From contig NZ_JACXAA010000014.1 of assembly GCF_014699035.1 (NCBI RefSeq), forward strand, positions 124,001 to 188,000: 64,000 bases of DNA, written 5' to 3'. The translations under genes were made by a program, and so were the position numbers. Origin of the DNA: Spirosoma validum (GTDB taxonomy: Bacteria; Bacteroidota; Bacteroidia; Cytophagales; Spirosomataceae). This document shows, piece after piece, positions 53,411 to 61,231 of this stretch (positions are counted from its first letter, which is position 1; every line of letters starts with the position of its first letter). Below the pieces are notes generated by a model, which was not told where the DNA came from, did not search any database, and was given only the letters and a program-made list of their open reading frames with translations.

Positions 53411-54613
53411 ATGCTGCCACATCTCCCAACCGTTAAGCCTGTTCGCCGGATTCGGTACATCATCTTTCTGAAAGATGTGCTCATTCTCGCGCTGACAACG
53501 TTTGGGGGGCCGCAGGTGCATTTGGCTATGCTTTATGAGCGTTTCGTGCAGAAAAGGCGGTACATCACGGAAGATGAACTGTTGGAGCTGAACGCCCTGG
53601 GGCAGGTATTGCCGGGGCCAACATCAACGCAAACCATTACGGCGGTAGGCTTTAAAATTGGTGGGCCGAACCTGGCTTACATTACGTTGCTGGTCTGGAT
53701 ATTACCAGGGGTAAGTATCATGACGGCGGCCGGAATGGGCATTTACTATCTGGAGAGGCACAATTTGTCGCTCCAGTTTGCCCGGTTTATTCAACCAATG
53801 GCCGTCGGCTTCATGATTGTGGCTGGGTACCGGATTGGACGGAAAGTTATTAAAAACAATGTGAGTTTAGCCCTGGCCCTTACGGCTGCGCTCGTCGCCT
53901 ACGTGTTTCGGTCGCCCGTGATGACACCCATTGTGCTTTTAGTGGGCGGTCTGACAACAGCCCTAACCTACCAGAAACAAGAACGAATGGAAAAAAAGCC
54001 CCTGCGAGTGCAATGGGCTAATTTTTTTCTGTGGCTGGGCGTATTCGTTGGAGCGGCTTTGCTGGGGGCGGTAACGCAATCGCTTCCCGTACGTTTATTT
54101 GAAAACTTTTACCGGAACGGTAGCTTCGTTTTTGGTGGTGGCCAGGTATTGACACCCCTACTCTACAATGAGTTCGTGGCCTTTAAGCATTACCTGACAC
54201 GTGAAGAATTTTTGTCGGGACTTGGGTTAGTGCAGGCTGTACCGGGACCGGTATTTTCCTTTGCTTCCTACATTGGTGCCTTATCTATGCGTGATTCTGG
54301 TATGCACGGCCAACTTTGGGGCAGTGTTGTCTCGACAGCAGGAATTTTCCTGCCCGGTACGTTTCTAATCTTCTTCGTGTATCGCTTCTGGGAGCAATTG
54401 AAACGATACCGTGTCGTACGCGCATCGCTCGGAGGCATTAACGCAGCCAGTACGGGCTTAACGGCGGCTGCCGCCATCGCGCTCTTCGAACCCATGGCTC
54501 CTCACTGGCCTTCCGTAAGTATTGTTTTCATTACAATAGGTTTGCTGCTCTACACAAAAATTCCACCGTATGCGCTGATTCTGGGCGGATTGTTGGCCGG
54601 GATAATTATATGA
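53411..54613 (+). CDS. chrA: Chromate transporter (CHR family)
   Basis: An inner-membrane protein of 400 residues, in the size class of the two-domain CHR family. The signature halves are present: FLKDVLILALTTFGGPQVHL with NALGQVLPGPTSTQTITAVG in the first, and GSFVFGGGQVLTPLLYN with LSGLGLVQAVPGPVFSFASY in the second. The duplicated GGP/PGP motifs are diagnostic. Relatives export chromate, though many take part in sulfate-type anion transport. It is convergent with the outer-membrane gene at 54903 and is followed by the first inverted-repeat element. Confidence 0.92.
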   Translation: MLPHLPTVKPVRRIRYIIFLKDVLILALTTFGGPQVHLAMLYERFVQKRRYITEDELLELNALGQVLPGPTSTQTITAVGFKIGGPNLAYITLLVWILPGVSIMTAAGMGIYYLERHNLSLQFARFIQPMAVGFMIVAGYRIGRKVIKNNVSLALALTAALVAYVFRSPVMTPIVLLVGGLTTALTYQKQERMEKKPLRVQWANFFLWLGVFVGAALLGAVTQSLPVRLFENFYRNGSFVFGGGQVLTPLLYNEFVAFKHYLTREEFLSGLGLVQAVPGPVFSFASYIGALSMRDSGMHGQLWGSVVSTAGIFLPGTFLIFFVYRFWEQLKRYRVVRASLGGINAASTGLTAAAAIALFEPMAPHWPSVSIVFITIGLLLYTKIPPYALILGGLLAGIII

Positions 54614-54685
54614 GCAGAGACAAATAAGGTTCAGTTGAAAAGACACATTATGTGTACTATTTTTCAACTGTTGTGTAAGTGACGT

Positions 54686-54810
54686 GGTTGGTGCAAAGGT
54701 CCGAAAGGAAGACAAGGTACCCAGTTGGCCAACCAATTTTGATTACTTATTGGCTAAGAATGCCCAAATCGCAGCGTTATAAGTAGCGGATATAGACTTT
54801 TACAACAACC
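54686..54810. repeat. 125-bp inverted-repeat element 1 (MITE or IS remnant)
   Basis: Bounded by GGTTGGTGCAAAGGTC (54686-54701) and GACTTTTACAACAACC (54795-54810), which match at 13 of 16 positions when one is reversed. A weaker inverted similarity continues outward to about 54671 and 54826. No coding capacity. The ends and length match element 2. Confidence 0.55.
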
Positions 54811-54832
54811 AATGTTAGTTACACAATAACCC

Positions 54833-54890
54833 TTCAATAAATACAAAGGTCAGCTATTTGCATAAATAGCTGACCTTTGTATTTATTGAA
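54833..54890. terminator. 27-bp perfect hairpin between convergent genes
   Basis: Arms at 54833-54859 and 54864-54890 pair perfectly over 27 bp with a 4-nt loop (GCAT). It sits 12 bp beyond the stop of the outer-membrane gene and could serve as a bidirectional terminator. Confidence 0.8.
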
Positions 54891-54902
54891 GATTTCGCAT
54901 TT

Positions 54903-55379
54903 CTAAAATCCTTTCCCAAGTGTTATACCCGCCCAAGGCACAAACCCATATTGATTAATAACCGGTGTGAAACTAACTCGCCATAGGTAATGCCTATCCG
55001 TGTACCGGCGGTACCCAACACTAGGTACATAGCTAAAAAAATGGTTACTCGACAAATTGGGTTCAGACCCGAACAGACGACTGTTGGCTTGGGCCCAAGT
55101 AGCCCCAAAGCCCGCGTCAATGAATGAATTGGGCTTGGCTAGCTTAATGAGGTAATTTAACCCTACGGGCAGGGATAGATAAGCGGCTTTTTCACCGTAG
55201 AAACCGGCTCCAACCCGCAATGAAAGGCGCGGCAGGGCCGTTAGTTGACGCTCATAATTCAAGGAGGCAAACAGGCCGTTCCCCCCGGCCTCTAAGAAGA
55301 CGCTATTCTTGGGGGTTATTTGGGCGATTACTGAACTCAACTGTAGGCCAAATAAAGCCAGGAGCATTATTGCTTTCAT
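54903..55379 (-). CDS. Small outer-membrane-type protein
   Basis: A 158-residue exported protein with a signal peptide (MKAIMLLALFGLQLSSVIAQ) and alternating beta-strands typical of small outer-membrane barrels (GNGLFASLNYERQL, LPVGLNYLIKL, YGFVPWAGITLGKGF with a terminal Phe). I do not recognise a named family. Homologues are generally annotated as hypothetical or OmpW/porin-like in Bacteroidota. It lies between two related inverted-repeat elements (54686-54810 and 55508-55632), so it may be a passenger of a mobilised segment. Confidence 0.7.
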   Translation of the reverse strand: MKAIMLLALFGLQLSSVIAQITPKNSVFLEAGGNGLFASLNYERQLTALPRLSLRVGAGFYGEKAAYLSLPVGLNYLIKLAKPNSFIDAGFGATWAQANSRLFGSEPNLSSNHFFSYVPSVGYRRYTDRHYLWRVSFTPVINQYGFVPWAGITLGKGF

Positions 55380-55507
55380 GCGATCAGTTGTTGGTTGAGT
55401 AAGAAAAACGGCTGGATAAAGTAAAAAGTTGTTGGGCTACCAGATAACTTATAGTAGTCTAATTCAGCTAGTTTATCACTTTTCTTAGAAGTGTTGTATA
55501 ACTCCGT

Positions 55508-55632
55508 GTCTGTTGCAAAATTCCGGTACAGGTTCAGGGAGTTGGTTTTTTAGCGAATCGCGGTTCACTGAATGGTTGATAATGGCTTGCTAAAGGAGCC
55601 AAAATAAGCAGGTATCGACTTTTGCAACAGCC
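55508..55632. repeat. 125-bp inverted-repeat element 2 (MITE or IS remnant)
   Basis: Bounded by GTCTGTTGCAAAATTC (55508-55523) and GACTTTTGCAACAGCC (55617-55632), with 14 of 16 positions complementary. Its right end differs from that of element 1 at two of 16 bases and the length is the same, 125 bp. Outward similarity extends left to about 55494 and right into the 3' end of the neighbouring gene. Confidence 0.55.
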
Positions 55633-55644
55633 ACTGGCATTACG

Positions 55645-55932
55645 TTAATAACCCAAGTTACCAGTAGCCATTTTTTTAGCAGCAAACTCCGACCAGGTAG
55701 CAAAAAATTCAGTTGATGGAAACTGGTGATCACCTGGCCCTGACCAAGTCAAATGGACAACTCCCTGTTTATTCTCTTCTCCTATAAATAGCACATCATC
55801 GGTCGCGAAGCTTCTTCCAATAGGGTCAAGTTGCCAGCCAAACAACGGATGTTGAATAGTCACTTCTGTTTGTAACTCATTTTTAAGAGTTGATTTTTGG
55901 CTTTCGGAAACGGCTAACCAAGTTCGATTCAT
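55645..55932 (-). CDS. Hypothetical 95-residue protein
   Basis: An unassigned small protein, opening MNRTWLAVSESQKSTLKNEL, with no signal or membrane helix. It has aromatic, acidic sequence such as FGWQLDPIGRSFATDDVLFI and HLTWSGPGDHQFPSTEFF. The 3' end lies at the outer edge of repeat element 2. It could be an immunity-type or accessory protein for the coiled-coil membrane pair upstream on the same strand, from which it is 81 bp away, but nothing proves that. Confidence 0.6.
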   Translation of the reverse strand: MNRTWLAVSESQKSTLKNELQTEVTIQHPLFGWQLDPIGRSFATDDVLFIGEENKQGVVHLTWSGPGDHQFPSTEFFATWSEFAAKKMATGNLGY

Positions 55933-56013
55933 TCGATAGTTTGCAGTTATATAATTGGCTTTATACTAACCAAACTATCGAAAATTAAATTTTAAATACA
56001 AAAATCGATGCCT

Positions 56014-57387
56014 TTATAACTCATCCGAAAGAAACTTCCGGATGGTTTGATAAGGTCGTAATCCCTGCGGTTTGCCATTCGTAGGCTTCTCCGACGACGT
56101 AGCGTTTGGGCGAGATTCCATAGAACGAGGACGGTTACTGTTATGAAGCAATAACATTTCTTTCTGTAGCTGCTTTTGTTCCTCGTCGCTTAGATTGCTA
56201 CGTGTTGCTTCACCTTGTCCGTACCCATCATTGAAATTACTGATTCGACTGTCGGTTTGAGCAAATTTTAGTTCGGCAAGTAAATCGTTCAGTTCAGACG
56301 TAATGTTTTGACGCTGTTCTTTCAGTTCGTTGAGGTTGGGTAACAGCTCCAGATTGTGTTGCAACACATTCTGACGTATCCGCTGCTCGGCTAGTTGAGC
56401 ATCGAGTGGTGCGATTTCCTTATCCAAGCGTTTTATGCGCCGACGTAGTTTCCACAGCTTAATGTCGGCTTGCAGCCATCGAAACCAGAAAGCAGCTAAT
56501 ACTGGCAAGGCAATTCCCAAACAGACAGCACCCGCAAGCGCGAACAAAATACCACTCAGCACAAACGATAACAACGCCCAGGGGCTATTGACCAGTGCCA
56601 GGTTCAACTCGCTCGACTCGCTCAATTGCTTCTCAATTTTGCTCAATGTCGACGGACTAAGCACCTGCGTTGCCGCCGTTGGATCGGTGTTCAGTTGGAG
56701 TTGCCGAACGGATTTATTAATGGCTGATTTGAGTTGGTCAGTACGGTATGCTTCGTATCGGAACCAGCCCAGTACGGCTAATGTCAGTACCGAGAAGACG
56801 GCCAGCGCTATTTTGAATCGTTCGTATCTCCGGCCATTCTGTTCGGGATTCTCCTGGTAAGGTTTCTCAATAAGTCGATCATAAGCCGGTTTTAGCAGGA
56901 TAGAAACCATTGCTAAGCCGACCGCAAAAGCCCAGGCTTCGTTGGTGTTACGTATGTTAAGCGCGTACGCAACAATTTCGTGCGAGATAATTAAATCACC
57001 CGCCAGAAACGAAATCCCGGCTACCAGGAATAAAATCCCGGCCAGTAGTGAATAATCGGGAGCAGCTTTCGTACGTCGTTCCCGCAGATTATCGCGATCA
57101 GCTTCCAGCGCCTGGCGGCCAGCTTCCTTTTGTTTGACTTGTTTATCCAGCCGCTCAACCTGGAGTGCGTGGTTTTGTAAATCCGCATAGGCTGTCCGAT
57201 TCGCATCAGTAGCCTCCGTCAACTGCCGTTCTGTATTCGACAAGTCGGTTCGCTTTTCCTGAATACGTTCAGAAAGCCAATCGGTATTAATCTGACTGGA
57301 TAAATATCCTTCGTATGTTTCCCGGTTAACGCCTTCCACACCACTGGTATACCCATGCTGAAAGTCGGGATTATTAGTTGGTTCCAT
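56014..57387 (-). CDS. Coiled-coil membrane protein, partner A
   Basis: A 457-residue hypothetical protein. Heptad-rich helical segments occupy about residues 30-110 (QINTDWLSERIQEKRTDLSN, DKQVKQKEAGRQALEADRDN) and 320-390 (RIKRLDKEIAPLDAQLAEQR). Several membrane helices lie between them (SLLAGILFLVAGISFLAGDL, AWAFAVGLAMVSILL, IALAVFSVLTLAVLGWF, PWALLSFVLSGILFALAGAV). The layout is the same as in the next gene upstream, partner B. No enzymatic motif is seen. It is unrecognised and may form a membrane assembly. Confidence 0.7.
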   Translation of the reverse strand: MEPTNNPDFQHGYTSGVEGVNRETYEGYLSSQINTDWLSERIQEKRTDLSNTERQLTEATDANRTAYADLQNHALQVERLDKQVKQKEAGRQALEADRDNLRERRTKAAPDYSLLAGILFLVAGISFLAGDLIISHEIVAYALNIRNTNEAWAFAVGLAMVSILLKPAYDRLIEKPYQENPEQNGRRYERFKIALAVFSVLTLAVLGWFRYEAYRTDQLKSAINKSVRQLQLNTDPTAATQVLSPSTLSKIEKQLSESSELNLALVNSPWALLSFVLSGILFALAGAVCLGIALPVLAAFWFRWLQADIKLWKLRRRIKRLDKEIAPLDAQLAEQRIRQNVLQHNLELLPNLNELKEQRQNITSELNDLLAELKFAQTDSRISNFNDGYGQGEATRSNLSDEEQKQLQKEMLLLHNSNRPRSMESRPNATSSEKPTNGKPQGLRPYQTIRKFLSDEL

Positions 57388-57442
57388 GTGTAATGATGAG
57401 TTATGACGGATAAATTATGACTAATGGAGTAATGAGCCTTCA

Positions 57443-58525
57443 TCATTCGTAATTCATCATCGATTTCAGTTGTTGCTCCGAGAGTCGTTTACGAAGACTG
57501 CGGGCAAGTTCGAACTCGCTCAGAAATAGGTTAACAAGCCGATCACGTTGGGCGTTCAATTGGTTCCGCTTCGCTTCAGCATGATTCAGAGACGTAGCGA
57601 TCGGCCACTTCTGGGTTCGAATCGCATCAACCTCTCGTTCGAGTCGTTGTATCTCGTTTTCCCAAACGGGTAACTGCTGCTCTTTATTAATGGTTAACTG
57701 GCGATTTTTCTGGATAATCGCTAAATCAGTTTGCAAAGCCGTCAATGTACTTAGCAGCAATTTCCCGGATAAGAGAAATAAGAAAAATACAAAAACGAAC
57801 AAGCCAATCGCCATGCCAACAGGCTGGGTCTGCAAAGACTGTACCAGGATAAAAACGGATGCAGCCAGCGGCATACCTACTTCCTCTACAATCCGCCGAC
57901 CCGACAATTTGGAATCTGTTTCATAAAAGAACGATGTACGTCCGAACAAATTGAACATACCTGCCAGAAATACCCCCACAGCAATCCAGCGATTCGGGAA
58001 AGACGGGTGTAGCGTTACGTCAACGAGGTAGAAATTGCCAATACCCATGATTACGGACAGGCCAAGACTAACCACCGTCCGAATCAGATACGTAGGTGCA
58101 ATCTGGCTATTGCGTAAGTCTATCAGTTGATTACGTAAGGAAAGAATCTGATTATCACGCTGTTCGATAGACAGATTAAACTCTACTATTCTTTCGGAAT
58201 ACTGTTCAATCGCTTCGTCTAGCGGAGCCGTTTGTTGGGCAAAAGCCGCCCGAATTTGGGCAAGTTTCCCATCAGAAGATGCGTCGGATAGCCCGAACAA
58301 AACCCCTTCATCACGTAGCGCTTCATCGTCCAACAGCCAATCAGGTAAAGGTTCAGAATTGCTGAGAGCAGGCAACGCAATAGGTGAAATCAATTCATTG
58401 TCAGCTGTTTTTGAAACGATTTTAGCCGGAATGGTTACTGGCATGAACGCATCTGACGGCGTCACTGACAAGGCTGACGTAGCATTTCGAGAAAAAAACA
58501 AGCGAAGGCGTTTAGTAAGGGTCAT
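57443..58525 (-). CDS. Coiled-coil membrane protein, partner B
   Basis: A 360-residue hypothetical protein from the ATG at 58525 (MTLTKRLRLFFSRN). A longer frame from TTG at 58615 would add a hydrophobic leader. A coiled-coil stretch (about 130-175, EAIEQYSERIVEFNLSIEQR) precedes membrane helices (VVSLGLSVIMGIGNFYLV, WIAVGVFLAGMFNLFG, MPLAASVFILVQSL, MAIGLFVFVFFLFLLSGKLL), and a second coiled-coil tail follows (AIRTQKWPIATSLNHAEAKR). The intervening 55 bp before partner A is low-complexity. No known family was recognised. Confidence 0.7.
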   Translation of the reverse strand: MTLTKRLRLFFSRNATSALSVTPSDAFMPVTIPAKIVSKTADNELISPIALPALSNSEPLPDWLLDDEALRDEGVLFGLSDASSDGKLAQIRAAFAQQTAPLDEAIEQYSERIVEFNLSIEQRDNQILSLRNQLIDLRNSQIAPTYLIRTVVSLGLSVIMGIGNFYLVDVTLHPSFPNRWIAVGVFLAGMFNLFGRTSFFYETDSKLSGRRIVEEVGMPLAASVFILVQSLQTQPVGMAIGLFVFVFFLFLLSGKLLLSTLTALQTDLAIIQKNRQLTINKEQQLPVWENEIQRLEREVDAIRTQKWPIATSLNHAEAKRNQLNAQRDRLVNLFLSEFELARSLRKRLSEQQLKSMMNYE

Positions 58526-58835
58526 GAACGGAGCCGGACAACCAATAGGCTTTGCCGGAACAGGTTGTAAATAGAAAACGGCTGTAAATACGCAAATAGT
58601 ACCCAATAGGCGCAAGCAGTTGTTGAATTGACCATAAAATATTTTGGTGAGCAGATCGGCGTAATCGCCAATACACTGAGCCGTGACTGTATGGTGTAGC
58701 CAGAATTCTGCTACTTACTCAACCAAACCAACCAGTTACTTATTCGTCCTGGCTCGCTCTTTTTTTTTGTCGCAGTTTCGTAGCACAATCAATCGCTTTT
58801 AGCTTATAACTCTTGAATGCATCTCGCTCTTGATC

Positions 58836-59270
58836 ATGAAACTCCCTACTGGTGAATTGTTCGTCACCTTCTTTTTTTTAGTAGGCATTACGTTGTGGGG
58901 TACCGCTTATTCGTCCTATCAGCGTCATCAGCAAGTAGTAAAGAATGGGGCTTCGGCCAAAGGTCTCGTTGTGGGTCTGCATCGGGTGAAACGTCACGGG
59001 TACTCGTTAGCGCCTTCGATCCGTTACCAGGTTTATGATGGCCGCGAACTGGTTTTTCACAGTTCAGAAGGACAAAATCCCCCTGTCTATCAAATCGGCG
59101 ATGAGGTTACCCTGTATTATAATCCGCTTCAGCCTGAAAATGTATGGCTGGCTGACAACTATCTGATGGTTTACGTACTAGCCGGAATCGGAGCTCTTTT
59201 TCTGCTAGTATCAGTCTGGGAGATTAGAGAATCAACGGTTATTATCTGGAAATGGATGGATAATTCGTAA
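58836..59270 (+). CDS. DUF3592 membrane protein
   Basis: A small membrane protein of 144 residues from the ATG at 58836. A TTG two codons upstream is possible but less likely. There is a membrane segment near the N-terminus (LFVTFFFLVGITLWGTAYSS), then a DUF3592-type beta domain (GLVVGLHRVKRHGYSLAPSI, YQIGDEVTLYYNPLQPENVW) and a second membrane helix (LMVYVLAGIGALFLLVSVWE). The function is unknown. The ankyrin gene follows 34 bp later on the same strand, and the divergent promoter region is shared with partner B. Confidence 0.8.
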   Translation: MKLPTGELFVTFFFLVGITLWGTAYSSYQRHQQVVKNGASAKGLVVGLHRVKRHGYSLAPSIRYQVYDGRELVFHSSEGQNPPVYQIGDEVTLYYNPLQPENVWLADNYLMVYVLAGIGALFLLVSVWEIRESTVIIWKWMDNS

Positions 59271-59304
59271 GGCCGAGCCATTCTTCACTCCTCAACTGAT
59301 CGCT

Positions 59305-60309
59305 ATGCTGAAATATATTACGATTGTCAATTGGGTTGCTATTGCCAGTTTAGGACTTTTAGTAATCGGGTCAATCCTTTTCCCGATGAAGGGTGGCGAT
59401 GCGGCAGGCCGGGGCATGGGCGAAGCTTTTCTGATGCTAGCCGCTGTTGCCGTAACTGTATTGCTTGTACTCAATCTATTACCGTTTTCGTGGGCAAAAT
59501 ACACGGCCTTTACTATCATTCTAATGCCTTTTGCTATCATATTGCTTGATACCCTCAGTGAAAAAATGAAAGATCTCGTTAGTGCCATTGCATATTCTCA
59601 ATCCGATTATGATGGTTCTACGTATTTTCCAGATCCACAACGGAAAGCGATTCTGGCAGCCGTTTTCAACGAAGATATCGAACAAGTGGAGGAGTTGCTG
59701 CGTGAGCCTGTAGTTTCAATAAATGGCCTTGACACTGAGCAGAAACGAACGATTCTCGATTATGTGGCAACCAGTTATAGCCCCTACTCACGAGATTGGG
59801 GGAAAACAAAACGAATTCTGGAAGTACTGATAGCCGCTGGTGCAACCATCAACAGCAATGACTCGTCGAGAGTATCAACGCATGCCGCCGTAGTCTGGAA
59901 TGCGACGCCACAGTTACTAAAATTTCTCCTTGATCACGGTGCTGATCCCAATGCACAAAGCAAAAACAACGTACCGATTCTGTATGAAGTAATTCGGGCG
60001 GGCGGGGCCGAATCGATAGACAAAGTAAAATTACTGGTTGACCGGGGAGCGAAAATAAATGTAGTTGCTACGTATGATGAATACACCAAAGATTACTCGC
60101 CACTTCTGTTTGCCTCCGCTTTCGAAGGCTGGGCGGTTTGTTTGTTCCTAACCCGGCGCGGAGCTGACATACACTATAAATCGTCAGATGGAAGCACGTT
60201 GAAACAGTACATTCGATTATTCGATAAGCGATATAAAGAATACAGTCAGACCCCCTCGCCGGAGTTTAATGAACTTAAAGCAATAGTCGGGATACAGATA
60301 AGAAACTAA
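59305..60309 (+). CDS. Membrane protein with ankyrin repeats
   Basis: A 334-residue protein with three hydrophobic N-terminal helices (residues 6-88, IASLGLLVIGSILF, GEAFLMLAAVAVTVLLVLNL, FTIILMPFAIILLDTLSEKM), followed by ankyrin-type repeats from about 118 (KAILAAVFNEDIEQVEELLR, LLKFLLDHGADPNAQSKNNV, KVKLLVDRGAKINVVATYDE, LFLTRRGADIHYKSSDGS). The repeats probably face the cytoplasm and bind a protein. It is likely co-transcribed with the DUF3592 gene. Confidence 0.85.
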   Translation: MLKYITIVNWVAIASLGLLVIGSILFPMKGGDAAGRGMGEAFLMLAAVAVTVLLVLNLLPFSWAKYTAFTIILMPFAIILLDTLSEKMKDLVSAIAYSQSDYDGSTYFPDPQRKAILAAVFNEDIEQVEELLREPVVSINGLDTEQKRTILDYVATSYSPYSRDWGKTKRILEVLIAAGATINSNDSSRVSTHAAVVWNATPQLLKFLLDHGADPNAQSKNNVPILYEVIRAGGAESIDKVKLLVDRGAKINVVATYDEYTKDYSPLLFASAFEGWAVCLFLTRRGADIHYKSSDGSTLKQYIRLFDKRYKEYSQTPSPEFNELKAIVGIQIRN

Positions 60310-60366
60310 CGTTCACAGTATGTAAGCAATAAGAATCTTTAGGTTTATCAACTAACTCTGTACGTA

Positions 60367-61089
60367 TTACCGTAAGAACATACGCTGAAGGGCGGCCCAC
60401 AGCCGCTTTTTTAAGTTTTGATCGGCCTCAATGGTAGGTAGTGAATCGGCCATGAGAAACGTAATGCCTTCAAATCGAACCGGTGCGTAGCGATCCATCA
60501 TAATATCGAGGCTAATGCGCTCGAAAGGGACGCCGAACGTAATGAAATGGTTGATGTACTTGCCACGCAGCAGTTCAGCGAAATCGACTTCCTGAACACC
60601 GTGCAAATTCAGCAAGTCAACACCGTTGATATTGAGATTAACGGCCTTCAGAATTTTTTCCAGAAACAACAGATTACTCGGATCTAAATCCTCATCGGCT
60701 AGTAAGAGAACTTTATGATTCAGTTGCGGTAGACGGGGCTGTTGCTGAATCGGTGGCAAAATCGAAGGTGTCGTAGGGCGCGGTACAGGTTGAGGCAATG
60801 GCTCAGGGGTCGTAATGGATACGATCGGTTTCGGTTGGGGAGGAACAGCCGGAATTATCGGAATTTCTACAACGGCATCGATTAGTAATGGTTCAGCGTA
60901 AACCGCAGTTGATGCTGCCGATAACGTATCTAACTCCGCCAGCAGATCAAGGGGCGTTTCTGCTGGAAGTTCAACTGCAGTATCAGTAGCAAGCGGGTTA
61001 GGTGATATAACAGGGTCCCAGGATTCATCAGCCAGCCGAAAAATGGCGTCGTTTTGGTACAATGTCTGATAAAAATTTTGGGCTGACAT
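60367..61089 (-). CDS. Hypothetical protein with Pro-rich linker and conserved C-terminal domain
   Basis: A 240-residue cytosolic protein. The N-terminus (about 1-25, MSAQNFYQTLYQNDAIFRLA) is linked by a low-complexity Pro-rich segment (about 75-125, PPQPKPIVSITTPEPLPQPV, QQQPRLPQ) to a compact C-terminal domain starting KVLLLADEDLDPSNLLFLEK and containing FITFGVPFERISLD and FEGITFLMADSLPTIEAD. The layout reminds me of Bacteroidota proteins loosely compared with the DNA polymerase III psi subunit, a weak suggestion only. A REP-like pair lies upstream of it. Confidence 0.6.
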   Translation of the reverse strand: MSAQNFYQTLYQNDAIFRLADESWDPVISPNPLATDTAVELPAETPLDLLAELDTLSAASTAVYAEPLLIDAVVEIPIIPAVPPQPKPIVSITTPEPLPQPVPRPTTPSILPPIQQQPRLPQLNHKVLLLADEDLDPSNLLFLEKILKAVNLNINGVDLLNLHGVQEVDFAELLRGKYINHFITFGVPFERISLDIMMDRYAPVRFEGITFLMADSLPTIEADQNLKKRLWAALQRMFLR

Positions 61090-61112
61090 AAAAGGGGTAA
61101 GTAAAATAGATC

Positions 61113-61196
61113 ACGTTGTTCGACCCCGGCGGGGTCAGACGTTTATAGCAATCGATTTTACTACAAACATCTGACCCCGCCGGGGTCGAACAACGT
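61113..61196. repeat. REP/BIME-like inverted pair near purA
   Basis: Perfect 27-bp arms (61113-61139 and 61170-61196), extending to 32 bp with one mismatch. Each arm contains the palindrome GACCCC-GGC-GGGGTC, flanked on one side by ACGTTGTTC and on the other by AGA. The same core and flank recur singly at 1018-1041. It occupies most of the gap between purA and the Pro-rich protein gene. Confidence 0.85.
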
Positions 61197-61231
61197 AATG
61201 AACCAGTTGATTTATCGACTTATGCTCGGTT

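Noticed and set aside
54671..55650. Complete insertion sequence
   Set aside because: No transposase reading frame lies between the inverted-repeat elements, so only remnants or non-autonomous elements are claimed.
58655..58680. GGCG-TAAT-CGCC palindrome upstream of the coiled-coil gene
   Set aside because: A 4-bp stem is expected by chance in a gap of this size.
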